Both the position numbers and the translations under genes were made by a program. From Haloferax sp. Atlit-12N (GTDB lineage: Archaea; Halobacteriota; Halobacteria; Halobacteriales; Haloferacaceae), in assembly GCF_003383095.1 (NCBI RefSeq), contig NZ_PSYW01000001.1, positions 1,488,001 to 1,552,000 of the forward strand: a DNA stretch of 64,000 bases, in the 5' to 3' direction. The notes under the pieces are model-generated. The model was not told the DNA's origin, did no database searches, and worked only from the letters and a program-made list of their open reading frames with translations. This document shows, one piece after another, positions 45,224-54,614 of the stretch. The number at the start of each line of letters is the position of its first letter. Within the stretch, counting starts at the first letter, position 1.

Positions 45224-47563
45224 GTGAAAGTCGCCGAGGCGGTCCCCGAGTTCGCAGATGCCTTCGGGTTCGAGGAATTCAACCGGATGCAGCGCGAGGC
45301 GCTGCCCGCCATCCTCGACACCGACCACAACGTCGTCGCCTCCGCCCCCACCGCCAGCGGGAAGACGGCGCTCGCCGAACTCGCCATCTGCCGGACGCTC
45401 CGCGACGAGGGGACGGCGCTTTTCATCGCGCCGCTCCGCGCGCTCACCACCGAGAAGGAGACCGAGTGGGAGCGCTTCGAGGACCTCGGCTACTCGGTGT
45501 ACGTCGTCACCGGCGAGCGCGACCTGAACCCCCGACGGGCCGCCCGCGCCGACATCCTCGTGATGACGCCCGAGAAGACCGACTCCGCGACCCGGAAACA
45601 CGACTCGGCGCGCTACTCCTTCATCGAGGACGTGGACTGCGTCGTCATCGACGAGGTCCACCTGCTGGACTCCGAGACCCGCGGCGGCGTCCTCGAAGTC
45701 ACCGTCTCGCGGATGCGCCGCATCTGCGACCCCCGCATCGTCGCGCTTTCTGCGACCATGCCCAACATCGACGACGTGGCGGCGTGGCTCGACGCACCGG
45801 ACGAGACGACCTTCGAGTTCGGCGACGACTACCGCCCGGTCGACCTCCACGCGGGCGTCAAGACCTACACCCACGGCGAGAACTCCTTCGCCGACAAGTA
45901 CCGCCGCCTGTACCGGGCGTTCGACCTCGCGGAACCGCACATCCGCGACGGCGGCCAGTCGCTCGTCTTCGTCTCCTCGCGGCAGGACGCCGTCCGCGCG
46001 GCCGCCAAGGCGCGCGACGAACTCGCCAAGCGCGACGTGCCCATCGGCGCGCGCGGCGACTACGACTTCCACAACGAGGCGAAGGAACTGAGCAACGACT
46101 CGCTCGCCAAGGGCGTCTTGGACGGCGTCGGCTTCCACCACGCCGGCCTCTCGCGGGACGACCGCGAGGCCGTCGAGGAGTGGTTCAAGGAGGGCAAGAT
46201 TCAGCTCCTGTTTTCGACCTCCACGCTCGCGTGGGGCGTGAACCTCCCCGCCCGCTGTGTCGTCATCCGCGACACGAAACACCACGACCCGCTCGAAGGC
46301 GAGGTGGACATCTCGCCGCTCGACATCCTCCAGATGCTCGGCCGCGCGGGCCGCCCCGGCTACGACGACGTCGGCTACGGCTGGGTCGTCTGCGACCGCT
46401 CGGACCAGAACAAGTACCGCCGCCTGCTCCGCGAGGGCAAGGAAATCGAGTCGCGCCTCGCAGAAGACCTCGACTCGCACCTCAACGCCGAAATCGCCAT
46501 GGGGACCATCCGCGACCTCGACGACGTGCTGTCGTGGCTGGAGACGACGTTCTACTACCGCCGGGCGCAGTCGAACCCCGCGGCCTACGACTTCGAGGAC
46601 CTCCGCGAGCGCGTCCGCGACGTGCTCGACCGCCTCGTCTCCCGCGGCTTCGTCGAGATGGACGACGACCTCTCTATCGACGCGACCCCGCTCGGGCGAC
46701 TCACCTCGAAGTACTACCTCCGACTCGGGACCGCCTCGCGCTTCGCCGACCTCGCGGAACGGGACCGCATCACCGCCGACGACATCCTCGAAACCGTCGC
46801 GGGCGCGGCCGACTTCCGACAGGTGTCGGCGCGCCAGTCCGAGGTGGACGCCGTCGATTCGGTGCTGACGGGCGTCTCGACCACGCTCGAAGACGGCCCG
46901 AAGAAGGTGCTCGCCATCCTCCACGCCAGCATGGCGAACTCGACGCCGAGCGAACTCCGGAGCGACGCGTGGGTCATCAAGCAGAACGCGCTCCGACTCC
47001 TCTCCGCGCTCCGCGAGTTCCTCGACACCTTCGCGGACGCCCGCGCGGCCAACCTCGCAAAGCGCGTCGAGGCCCGCGTCGACAACGGCGTCAGCAGCGA
47101 CGCCGCGGCGCTCACGGCCGTCGACGGCATCGGTCCCGGCCGCGCGCGAAAGCTCGCGACCGGCGGCCTCTCGACCCCGGCCGACGTGGTCGACGCCGGC
47201 GTGAAGGAACTCACTCGCGCGGGCCTCTCGCAGGGCGTCGCCGAGCGCGTCATCAAGAGCGCGAAGGACCTCCCCGCGCCCGAAATCGACTGGGGCGACT
47301 TCCCCGAGTCGGTCGCCCGCGGCGAGAGCGACATGCACGACATCCGCGTGCGAAACGACGGCGGCGGTGGCTCAGTCGGTATCCGCGTCACCGTCAACGA
47401 CGTGGAGATGTCGGCGAAGACGTGCTACCTCTCCGACGAGGTGACCGTCCCCGTGGGCGTCTTCGGCGCGACGGACGACGAACTGGCGTTCGTCGTGGAG
47501 GTCACGTTCCCCGACCTGCCGCTGCTCCCGATTCGGGAGTCGCGGACGGTTCGAGTCGAATAA
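45224..47563 (+). CDS. Superfamily 2 helicase, Hel308/Ski2-like
   Basis: DNA or RNA helicase of 779 residues. Motif I is APTASGKT (about 41-48), motif II DEVH, motif III LSATMPN and motif VI QMLGRAGRPGY. After the two RecA domains come a winged helix (about 430-520) and a helix-hairpin-helix region (VDGIGPGRARKLATGGLSTP, about 622-645). A C-terminal beta domain of about 90 residues (IRVTVNDVEMSAKTCYLSDE) is not part of standard Hel308. GTG 45224 is chosen from the strong ribosome site before it. Hel308 enzymes act at stalled forks; the extra domain suggests a distinct paralogue. Confidence 0.87.
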   Translation: MKVAEAVPEFADAFGFEEFNRMQREALPAILDTDHNVVASAPTASGKTALAELAICRTLRDEGTALFIAPLRALTTEKETEWERFEDLGYSVYVVTGERDLNPRRAARADILVMTPEKTDSATRKHDSARYSFIEDVDCVVIDEVHLLDSETRGGVLEVTVSRMRRICDPRIVALSATMPNIDDVAAWLDAPDETTFEFGDDYRPVDLHAGVKTYTHGENSFADKYRRLYRAFDLAEPHIRDGGQSLVFVSSRQDAVRAAAKARDELAKRDVPIGARGDYDFHNEAKELSNDSLAKGVLDGVGFHHAGLSRDDREAVEEWFKEGKIQLLFSTSTLAWGVNLPARCVVIRDTKHHDPLEGEVDISPLDILQMLGRAGRPGYDDVGYGWVVCDRSDQNKYRRLLREGKEIESRLAEDLDSHLNAEIAMGTIRDLDDVLSWLETTFYYRRAQSNPAAYDFEDLRERVRDVLDRLVSRGFVEMDDDLSIDATPLGRLTSKYYLRLGTASRFADLAERDRITADDILETVAGAADFRQVSARQSEVDAVDSVLTGVSTTLEDGPKKVLAILHASMANSTPSELRSDAWVIKQNALRLLSALREFLDTFADARAANLAKRVEARVDNGVSSDAAALTAVDGIGPGRARKLATGGLSTPADVVDAGVKELTRAGLSQGVAERVIKSAKDLPAPEIDWGDFPESVARGESDMHDIRVRNDGGGGSVGIRVTVNDVEMSAKTCYLSDEVTVPVGVFGATDDELAFVVEVTFPDLPLLPIRESRTVRVE

Positions 47564-47616
47564 CGGAAAAGACGTGGGGGCGGTCGGGTTCCGGTCGTTT
47601 TCTGGCCGCCTTTCGC

Positions 47617-48267
47617 CTACTCCTCGACGAGCAACGCCGCCCGCAACTCTTCGGGCCCGTTCACGATTTCGTCCGCCCGCGAGAGGTCGAGGTCGGCGTT
47701 CTGCCCGCCGCGGTAGGCGATGGTGTACGCGCCGGACCGGACGGCCGCCTCGATGCCGTTTATCGAGTCCTCGATGACGACGCACTCCTCGGGGGCGACG
47801 CCGAACTCGGCCGCGGCGTGCTCGTAGATGTGTGGCTCGGGCTTCCCCGGTTTGTCGATGTCGTCGGCCGAGAGCACGAGGTCGAGCGGGTCGAGGTCGA
47901 ACCGCTTGCGGACCGTCGAAATCCAGTCCTGCGGGGCCGACGAGACGATTGCCACCTTCTTGCCCGCCGCGCGGAGGTCGGAGAAGAGTTCTTCCGCGCC
48001 GTCCATCAGGACGACGTGCTCGCCGTAGACGTCCTCTGAGTTCTCGTGGTACGCCGCGATGAACTCCTCTTTCGTGACGGTCGTCCCGTACTCCGCGTCG
48101 AGATAGTCGTATATCTCGCGGAAGTTCATCCCCGTTATCTCCTCGTGGTCGGGGTCGCCGGACTCGATGGCGTCGGCGAACACCCACTCGTCCTCGAAGG
48201 CGTGCCAGTACTGCTCGGAATCGACCAACACACCGTCCATGTCGAACAGCACGACGTTCGCGTCCAT
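47617..48267 (-). CDS. HAD-family phosphatase (PGP/beta-PGM-like)
   Basis: Hydrolase of 216 residues with a helical cap (about 15-85). Motif I DMDGVLVD (Asp nucleophile near residue 9), motif II VSSAP, motif III lysine in DKPGKPEPHIY and motif IV EDSINGIEAA. The motifs fit the phosphoglycolate phosphatase / beta-phosphoglucomutase subgroup, but the substrate is unknown. ATG 48267 chosen. Convergent with the helicase gene. Confidence 0.85.
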   Translation of the reverse strand: MDANVVLFDMDGVLVDSEQYWHAFEDEWVFADAIESGDPDHEEITGMNFREIYDYLDAEYGTTVTKEEFIAAYHENSEDVYGEHVVLMDGAEELFSDLRAAGKKVAIVSSAPQDWISTVRKRFDLDPLDLVLSADDIDKPGKPEPHIYEHAAAEFGVAPEECVVIEDSINGIEAAVRSGAYTIAYRGGQNADLDLSRADEIVNGPEELRAALLVEE

Positions 48268-48368
48268 GGTTCGCCCTCGGCCGCGGCCGACCAAAGAGCT
48301 TCGGCCGCGGCATGGCTGATGAACTCCCGTACGAAGGTTCAAATCGCAATTGGCGGCCACTCCGCCGC

Positions 48369-49100
48369 ATGGATTCGATACGCGTCTTCGCCGGCGACTG
48401 CACCGTCAACTTCGAAGGCTCCCGCGACCGCACCCAGCGCGGGCGGGTCGTCGTCGTGGCCAAGCCCGACCGAACCGTCCTCGTCCACGACGCCGGGGGC
48501 TACCAACCCGTCGCGTGGCTGACTCGCGCCGACTCGCTGACTGTCGAGTCCGGGCCGGGGTCGTTCGGCCTCGTGGCCCGCGCCGGCGACCAGACGCTCA
48601 CGGTCGAATCGAACGACGTGACCGGCCGCGCCGAGTACCCCGCCAGCGACGCGGGCGTCCCGGTCGGTTCACATCCCGACACCGGCGACCCGCTCGTCAG
48701 GACCAACGGCTCCGTCGTCGCCCTCGACTCGGGAACCGAGTATCGTCTTCCCGCGGGCGCGACCGTCCTCGACGAGACGTGTGGTGACTGTGGCCTGCCG
48801 CTGATGCGCGTCGAGCGCGGCGCGCCGTTCGAGGTGTGCATCGACCGCCGGTGCGACCCGCTGGACGACCACGTGAAAGATCGATTCGACGGCGAGTGGT
48901 CGTGTCCGGACTGCGGGTCTCCCCTCCGAATCATCCGGCGGAGCGGCCGCCTGCTCGCCGGCTGTGACGCCTATCCCGAGTGCGAGGCGGCGTTTTCCCT
49001 CCCCGCGGGCGTCGTCGGCGACGACTGCGACTGTGGTCTGCCTGTGTTCGAGACGAGTCGCGGCCGGCGGTGTCTCGACTCGACCTGCGAGGGTCGATGA
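48369..49100 (+). CDS. DUF91 (NucS N-terminal-like) protein with topoisomerase-type zinc ribbons
   Basis: Protein of 243 residues. The N-terminal part (about 1-130) resembles the beta-sheet DNA-binding domain of NucS/DUF91 (CTVNFEGSRDRTQRGRVVVV, then KPDRTVLVHDAGGYQPVAW). The C-terminal part has three Cys clusters like the C4 zinc fingers after topoisomerase I: CGDCGLPLM, CPDCGSPLRI..GRLLAGCDAYPEC and CDCGLPVF..RRCLDSTCEG. The NucS nuclease domain is absent, so it should bind but not cut DNA. Upstream of endA on the same strand. Confidence 0.8.
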   Translation: MDSIRVFAGDCTVNFEGSRDRTQRGRVVVVAKPDRTVLVHDAGGYQPVAWLTRADSLTVESGPGSFGLVARAGDQTLTVESNDVTGRAEYPASDAGVPVGSHPDTGDPLVRTNGSVVALDSGTEYRLPAGATVLDETCGDCGLPLMRVERGAPFEVCIDRRCDPLDDHVKDRFDGEWSCPDCGSPLRIIRRSGRLLAGCDAYPECEAAFSLPAGVVGDDCDCGLPVFETSRGRRCLDSTCEGR

Positions 49101-49267
49101 GCCGAGACGAGGGGCGGCGGGCATGGCCCCGTCGCTGGCGACACGGCCGGCCGCGAGGGACGCGTCCGCGCCCGCGACGAGCAGACGGTGGCGGCGGCCC
49201 TGTTCGTCCCGCGCGCCGCGCCGCCGGCATCGCAGACCCTTTGTCGTCGCCGCGCCCCGATTCGGGT

Positions 49268-50287
49268 ATGCAAGGACGCCTCGAAGACGGCGTCGTCCAC
49301 CTCCCGGGCGACGCTCGACAGCGGTTCCACGACTCCCGCGGCTACGGGAGACCCACCGGCGGCGACGACTTGGAGGTCGCGCCCGTCGAGGCCGCCCACC
49401 TGCTCTCGCGGGACGACATCGACGGCGTGGACGGGATGGGCCTGCGCGAACTCCTCGCGCGCACCGGGACCACCCTCGACTTCGTCGTCTACAAAGACCT
49501 CCGCGACCGCGGGTTCTATCTCTCGCCCGCCCGCGAGGGCTGGCCCGGCGTCGATGACGCCGCCGGCGCTGACTTCCTCGTCTACCCCCGCGGGAAGGGC
49601 CCGTGGGACGGCGAGGTCGAACACCGAGTTCGCGTCGTCGGCGAGCGCGAGAGCATTCCCGTCTCGTCGCTCGGAGAAGTGGTCCTCGCCATCGTCGACG
49701 AGGACGGCGACCTGACCTACTTCGACACCGAGAGCTACTCCCCCGAGGGGACGGCCGCGGAGGACCTTCCCGCCGACCTCGACGCGGAACTCCTCTCGGA
49801 CCGCGCGCTCGTCTGGGACGGCGTCGACCGCCTCTACCAGCGCGGCTTCTTCGGCCAGCGCCTGTACGGAAGAAACGCCGACAGCGGCCCGCTCCAACTG
49901 TCGCTCCTCGAAGCCGCCTACCTCGCCCGCGCCGACGCGCTCGCCATCGACGAGGCCGACGTGGTCTCCCGCGGCCGCGACGTGGAGGGCAACCGGTTCG
50001 ACCGCCGGCTCGCGGTCTACGCCGCGCTCCGGGGAGCCAAGACGGTCCCCAAGAGCGGCTTCAAGTTCGGCTCCGACTTCCGCGTCTACACGGAGTTCGA
50101 ATCGGTGTCTGACCTCTCGCACTCCGAGTTCCTCGTGCGCGTGGTCGCGCCCGACCACACGTTCGTCCCGCGGGACCTCTCGCTCGACGTGCGCCTCGCC
50201 GGCGGTGTCCGCAAGCGAATGGTTTTTGCGCTGACCGACGACAACGGAGAGATAGACTGGCTTTCGGTCAGTCGGCTCACGCCATGA
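49268..50287 (+). CDS. endA: tRNA-splicing endonuclease EndA
   Basis: Cuts bulge-helix-bulge introns in pre-tRNA and pre-rRNA. At 339 residues it is twice the basic archaeal subunit, matching the haloarchaeal form with two fused repeats that works as a dimer. The C-terminal repeat keeps the catalytic triad: Y274 (FRVYTEF), H285 (LSHSEFL) and K316 (GVRKRMVF). The N-terminal repeat (about 1-160) lacks a full triad. ATG 49268 gives MQGRLEDGVVHL. Overlaps trpS by four bases, so tRNA processing and charging are coupled here. Confidence 0.94.
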   Translation: MQGRLEDGVVHLPGDARQRFHDSRGYGRPTGGDDLEVAPVEAAHLLSRDDIDGVDGMGLRELLARTGTTLDFVVYKDLRDRGFYLSPAREGWPGVDDAAGADFLVYPRGKGPWDGEVEHRVRVVGERESIPVSSLGEVVLAIVDEDGDLTYFDTESYSPEGTAAEDLPADLDAELLSDRALVWDGVDRLYQRGFFGQRLYGRNADSGPLQLSLLEAAYLARADALAIDEADVVSRGRDVEGNRFDRRLAVYAALRGAKTVPKSGFKFGSDFRVYTEFESVSDLSHSEFLVRVVAPDHTFVPRDLSLDVRLAGGVRKRMVFALTDDNGEIDWLSVSRLTP

Positions 50288-51873
50288 CAGACGACGAACC
50301 CGCGGAGCGCATCCGCACCGATGGAGGCACAGCAGAGGGAGCAGACGAAGTCGCCCTCGACCCGTGGGGCTCGTCGACTGTCTCCGACTACCGGAAGCTG
50401 TTCGAGGAGTTCGGCATCGAGGAGTTCGACGAGGTGCTCGACGAGGTGCCGAACCCGCACTACCTGATGCGCCGCGGGGTCATCTTCGGCCACCGCGACT
50501 ACCGGCCGGTCCTCGACGCCATGCGCGACGGCGACGACTTCGCCGTCCTCTCGGGGTTCATGCCGACGGGCGACCCCCACATCGGCCACAAACTCGTCTT
50601 CGACGAGATAATCTGGCATCAAGAGCAGGGCGGCGACGCCTACGGCCTCATCGCGGACATGGAGGCGCACTCCGCCCGCGGCATCCCGTGGGACGAAATC
50701 AACGAGCACAGCCGCGACTACCTGCTGTCGCTCATCGCGCTCGGATTCGACCCCGAGGAGGGCGAACTCTACCGACAGTCGGACAACGACCGCCTCCAGC
50801 GGCTCGCGTTCGAACTCGGCGGGAAGGCCAACTTCTCGGAGTTCCAGTCCATCTACGGCTTCGACGGCGAGACCAACGTCTCCCACATGCAGTCGGTCGT
50901 CACGCAGATGGCCGACATCCTCTACCCGCAGTTGGACGACCCCAAGCCGACGGTCATTCCGGTCGGACCCGACCAAGACCCTCACGTCCGGTTCGCCCGC
51001 GACCTCGCCACCCGGATGCGATTCTTCAAGGTGACGGAGGCGTTCGCGAGTTTCGAGCTCGACGACGCCGAGCGCCCGCTCGTCGCGGCCGCCCACGACG
51101 CCCGCGAGGAGTACGCCGAGGACGCCGACATGCCGCGGTGCGGCGAGGCGGCCGAGTGGCTCGCCGACGCCGACCTCGACGCGGCCGGCGTGCTCGTCTC
51201 GGAGTCGGTCCGCGAGTCGGCGGTCGAGAAGCTCGAAAACGCCGGGATGGAACCGCTCCGCCCGCGGATTCGCTTCTTCGCCCGGCAGGCGACCGACGAG
51301 GCGTTCGAGGCGCTTATCGAGGACATCGAGGGCGAAAAGCGCCGGTACGACCAGCACATCGACGCGTTCGACATGGGCGTCGACGAGGCCGAGGAACTCG
51401 CGCGCGAGGTCGAGGCCCACCACGGCGGCTACGGCTTCATTCCGCCGTCGTCTATCTATCACCGCTTCATGACCGGCCTCACCGGCGGCAAGATGTCGTC
51501 GTCGATTCCGGCGAGCCACATCTCGCTTCTCGACGCGCCCGAGGAGGGCTACGACAAGGTGAAGTCGGCGACGACCGGCGGCCGCGACACGGCCGAAGAA
51601 CAGCGCGAACTCGGCGGCGAGGCCGACAAATGTCCGGTGTACGAGCTGTACGCCTACCTGCTTACGGGCGACGACGACGAACTCGCAAAGGAGGTCTACG
51701 ACGAGTGCGTCGGCGGCGAGCGCCTCTGCGGCGGCTGTAAGGAGCAGGCGGCGACGATGATGCGGGAGTTCCTCGAAGACCACCACGAAAAACGCGAGGA
51801 GGCCGAGGAAATCCTCGACTCGCTGGACATCGACCTCGAGACTGAGCGGCGAGGCGTGGCGGCCGAGCACTAG
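50284..51873 (+). CDS. trpS: Tryptophanyl-tRNA synthetase TrpS
   Basis: Class I synthetase of 529 residues. The HIGH-type motif is HIGH at 99-102 (PTGDPHIGHKLVF) and the KMSKS-type loop is GGKMSSSIP near residue 402. Archaeal TrpS blocks such as LYPQLDDPKPTVIPVGPDQD are present. The acidic N-terminal extension (1-30) and the C-terminal tail are longer than in non-halophiles. The ATG overlaps the endA TGA. Confidence 0.95.
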   Translation: MTDDEPAERIRTDGGTAEGADEVALDPWGSSTVSDYRKLFEEFGIEEFDEVLDEVPNPHYLMRRGVIFGHRDYRPVLDAMRDGDDFAVLSGFMPTGDPHIGHKLVFDEIIWHQEQGGDAYGLIADMEAHSARGIPWDEINEHSRDYLLSLIALGFDPEEGELYRQSDNDRLQRLAFELGGKANFSEFQSIYGFDGETNVSHMQSVVTQMADILYPQLDDPKPTVIPVGPDQDPHVRFARDLATRMRFFKVTEAFASFELDDAERPLVAAAHDAREEYAEDADMPRCGEAAEWLADADLDAAGVLVSESVRESAVEKLENAGMEPLRPRIRFFARQATDEAFEALIEDIEGEKRRYDQHIDAFDMGVDEAEELAREVEAHHGGYGFIPPSSIYHRFMTGLTGGKMSSSIPASHISLLDAPEEGYDKVKSATTGGRDTAEEQRELGGEADKCPVYELYAYLLTGDDDELAKEVYDECVGGERLCGGCKEQAATMMREFLEDHHEKREEAEEILDSLDIDLETERRGVAAEH

Positions 51874-51910
51874 CGAGGCGGCACGACTCCGACCGAAACC
51901 GCACGACCGC

Positions 51911-52942
51911 TCACAACCCCACTTCTTCTCCCACGCCGCGCGCGTTCGACTTCTCGTAGAGGTACTCGGCGGTCGCGGCGTCGAGCACCGCCGAACCGAC
52001 GCTCTCGACCACCAGAATCTCGTCGTCGCCGTCGCGGCCGGCGTCGCCCTCGAACACCGCCGAGAGCGGAATCAGGTCGGAGTCGTCGATGGCGGCCCCG
52101 CGCACATCGCCGATGTCGGCGACTTCCTCGGGCACGTCGGCGAACACCCGCGCGGCCCGCTCGAACGTCTCGGCGTCGAGTTCCCGCATCTCGGGCGTGT
52201 AGGCTCCGACGGCGACGACGAGGGTTCCGGGGTCGAGCCACGAGCCGTCGAAGACGGGCGTCTCACTGGTCGTCGCGGTGACGACGACGTTCGCTCCGGC
52301 GACGGCCGCCTCGGGCGAGTCGACCGCCTCAGCGGAGAGGCCGTCCTCGCGGAGGTCGGCGGCACACGCCTCGCGGGAGTCGCTGGGGGAGTAGACGTTC
52401 ACCGACTCGACCGCGGAGCCGACGGCGATAGCGCGGCTCTGCCAGCGGGCCTGCGTGCCCGCGCCGAGGACGCCGAGTCGGACCGGGTCGGCCGCGAGGT
52501 ACTCCGCGGCGAGCCCGCCGATACAGCCCGTCCGGGCGCTGGTAATCGTCGTCCCGTCGAGGAGCGCGAGCGGGAGGCCGGTCGTCGCGTCGGTGAGGAC
52601 GACCTGCGCGTTCACCGTCGGAAGCCCGTGAGAGACGTTCTCTGGGTGGACGGACGCGAGTTTCGTCCCGTACACCTCTCGGCCGTGGATGTACGCCGGC
52701 ATGGTGAGACCGGTGCCGAGCGGGCCGTCGCGCCCCGACGGTACCGAACCCGCACCCGCGGCCCCTTCGCCACCGGTCCCGTCCCGAACTCTGTCGATAT
52801 CGATGCCGACCGGAAAGTGCGGCCTCGGCGGGCGCTCGACCTCGCCGCGGCCCTGCTTGACAAACGCCTCCTCGACGACCGGAAACAGCTCCGAGAGTGA
52901 GAGTAACTCGCCGACGGCGTCGGCGGAGAGAATGCGGACCAT
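51911..52942 (-). CDS. Ornithine cyclodeaminase / alanine dehydrogenase family
   Basis: Mu-crystallin-family protein of 343 residues with NAD(P)-binding Rossmann site LGVLGAGTQARWQSRAIA in the middle and substrate-binding YGTKLASVHPEN and SARTGCIGGLAAEYLA. An insertion of about 20 residues (DGTGGEGAAGAGSVPSGRDG) near residue 55 is unusual and Gly-rich. Members catalyse ornithine cyclodeamination, alanine dehydrogenation or imine reduction. A divergent gene for a DadA-like oxidoreductase lies next door, so both may act on amino acids. ATG 52942 chosen. Confidence 0.83.
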   Translation of the reverse strand: MVRILSADAVGELLSLSELFPVVEEAFVKQGRGEVERPPRPHFPVGIDIDRVRDGTGGEGAAGAGSVPSGRDGPLGTGLTMPAYIHGREVYGTKLASVHPENVSHGLPTVNAQVVLTDATTGLPLALLDGTTITSARTGCIGGLAAEYLAADPVRLGVLGAGTQARWQSRAIAVGSAVESVNVYSPSDSREACAADLREDGLSAEAVDSPEAAVAGANVVVTATTSETPVFDGSWLDPGTLVVAVGAYTPEMRELDAETFERAARVFADVPEEVADIGDVRGAAIDDSDLIPLSAVFEGDAGRDGDDEILVVESVGSAVLDAATAEYLYEKSNARGVGEEVGL

Positions 52943-53033
52943 ACCCGAACTACTCACCGCGGTCGCGTGAAAACATTGCGCCTCGCTAGTGTGTGACAGA
53001 CAAACTCATGTCGGTGGCGAATCAGACAGGACC

Positions 53034-54218
53034 ATGCACGTCCTCATCGTCGGCGGCGGGGTCGTCGGACTCGCCTGCGCCCACGCGCTGGCCGGCCGCG
53101 GGGCCGAAGTCACCGTCTGCGAGGCGGGGACGCTCGGCGGCGGCAGTACGGGTCGCGCGGCGGGCGGCATCCGAACGCAGTTCTCGACACGCGTGAACGT
53201 CGAACTCTCGCTCGCCAGCGTCCCCGTCTGGGAGTCCTTCGCGGACGACTTCGGCGTCGACATCGACTACCGGCGCTCCGGCTACCTCTTTCTCGCCCGG
53301 ACCGAGGAGACCGCCGCGGCGTTCCGGGAGAACGTCGCCATGCAGACCGACGCTGGCGCGCCGAGTCGCGTTCTCTCGCCCGAGGAGGCCGCCGAGTACC
53401 TCCCGGAACTCCGAACCGAGTCGTTCGTCGCGGCGACGTTCTCGGCCGCTGACGGCGTCGCCGACCCGCACTCCGCGGTACAGGGCTACTCGGATGCGCT
53501 CCGCACCGCCGGTGTCGATATCCGGACGAAGACGCCCGTGACCGACCTCGCTCGCGTCGGCGACGGTGACTCGGCCGGTGCGGTAGACACTCCCGACACC
53601 GGCGGCTGGCGGGCCGAGACGCCGGCCGGTCCCATCGATGCCGACGCCGTGGTCGTCGCGGCGGGCGCGTGGTCCGCCCGGGTCAGTTCCTTCGCCGGCG
53701 TCGACCTCCCAATCGCGCCACGACGCCGACAGATAGCCGTCGTGGAACCCGAGGGCGACCTCCCCGCGGACGCCCCGCTCACCATCGACCTCGACACGGG
53801 GGCGTACTTCCGCCCGGAGCGGGAGGGAACCGCCATCGTCGGCGGGCACTTCTCGGGGTCGGACCCCGACGTGGACCCCGACCGATTCGACGAGTCGATG
53901 GACGTGGAGTGGGCGGTGGAGGCGACCGAGCGTGCCGACGACGCCGCGGCCTACTTCGGCCCGGAGACGCGGATTCGAAACGGCTGGGCCGGGCTGTACG
54001 CCGTGACGCCCGACCACCACGCGATTCTGGACGAGGCGGCTCCCGGCCTCGTCGTCGCCGCCGGCTTCTCGGGCCACGGCTTCCAGCACGCGCCCGCGAC
54101 CGGCGAGGCCGTCGCCGACCTGTGTCTCGGCGAGGACGCCTGCGAGGTGGACGTGTCGGCGCTGTCGCTCGACCGGTTCGAATCGGGCGAGACGCTCCGC
54201 GAGCGGAACGTCGCGTAG
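53034..54218 (+). CDS. FAD-dependent amino-acid oxidoreductase (DadA-like)
   Basis: DAO-family flavoprotein of 394 residues. The dinucleotide-binding site is VLIVGGGVVGLACAHALAGR (3-22), followed by GGGSTGRAAGGIRTQF. The C-terminus has the family block GFSGHGFQHAPATGEAVADL. Substrates in the family include D-amino acids, sarcosine and glycine. Divergent from the cyclodeaminase-like gene, with only 91 bases between starts, so common control is plausible. Confidence 0.87.
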   Translation: MHVLIVGGGVVGLACAHALAGRGAEVTVCEAGTLGGGSTGRAAGGIRTQFSTRVNVELSLASVPVWESFADDFGVDIDYRRSGYLFLARTEETAAAFRENVAMQTDAGAPSRVLSPEEAAEYLPELRTESFVAATFSAADGVADPHSAVQGYSDALRTAGVDIRTKTPVTDLARVGDGDSAGAVDTPDTGGWRAETPAGPIDADAVVVAAGAWSARVSSFAGVDLPIAPRRRQIAVVEPEGDLPADAPLTIDLDTGAYFRPEREGTAIVGGHFSGSDPDVDPDRFDESMDVEWAVEATERADDAAAYFGPETRIRNGWAGLYAVTPDHHAILDEAAPGLVVAAGFSGHGFQHAPATGEAVADLCLGEDACEVDVSALSLDRFESGETLRERNVA

Positions 54219-54238
54219 GAGAATCCGGGAAGCTCGGT

Positions 54239-54511
54239 TCAGGCGCTCATATCGACGACAGCGCGGAGTTCGCCGAGGACGCGGACGGGGTCGGCGACGT
54301 CGCGCGACGCGAGGACGCGAAAGCCGGTGTCGCCCTCGTCTTCGACGACGCGGTAGGTCTGTTCGCCGTCGTCGAACTCGTAGGGCGGCGCGGCCCGGAC
54401 GAGGACGGCCTCGACGTCGTCTCTGTCGTCCGGTCGGTTCGGGGGTTTGACGATGAGCGACGCCTCGTGGCCGAGGCGAATCGCCGAGAGGGTCGTGTCC
54501 AGGTCTGGCAT
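54239..54511 (-). CDS. Small soluble protein, function unknown
   Basis: Ninety residues: LDTTLSAIRLGHEASLIVKP, then a beta-rich middle (YEFDDGEQTYRVVEDEGDTG) and a short helix (DPVRVLGELRAVVD). No Cys or membrane segment. ATG 54511. It is divergent from the pheST leader, so its promoter lies in the same 103-base gap. No family recognised. Confidence 0.7.
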   Translation of the reverse strand: MPDLDTTLSAIRLGHEASLIVKPPNRPDDRDDVEAVLVRAAPPYEFDDGEQTYRVVEDEGDTGFRVLASRDVADPVRVLGELRAVVDMSA

Positions 54512-54584
54512 TCGTCTTCGCCGTCTCTCGGTCGGCCGGTACCAAGAACGTATCTGCGGATTGACGCGGAGTGGACGCGCAACG

Positions 54585-54592
54585 CTTTTACT
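54585..54592 (+). promoter_or_regulatory. TATA box of the putative pheST leader transcript
   Basis: CTTTTACT, centred about 27 bases before the ATG at 54615. Spacing predicts a transcript that begins at or next to the leader ATG, about 210 bases upstream of pheS. No comparable box lies just before pheS. Confidence 0.6.
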
Positions 54593-54614
54593 CGGCACTC
54601 ACAATCGGTCGCAT

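Noticed and set aside
45077..47338. Long minus-strand frame opposite the helicase
   Set aside because: Shadow of the helicase gene; the helicase motifs are unambiguous in the other strand.
48335..48368. GGTTCAAATC, which looks like a tRNA T-loop, followed by GGCGGCCA
   Set aside because: The flanking bases do not pair to make a T-stem and no acceptor or anticodon arm can be found. It is more likely promoter sequence of the 48369 gene.
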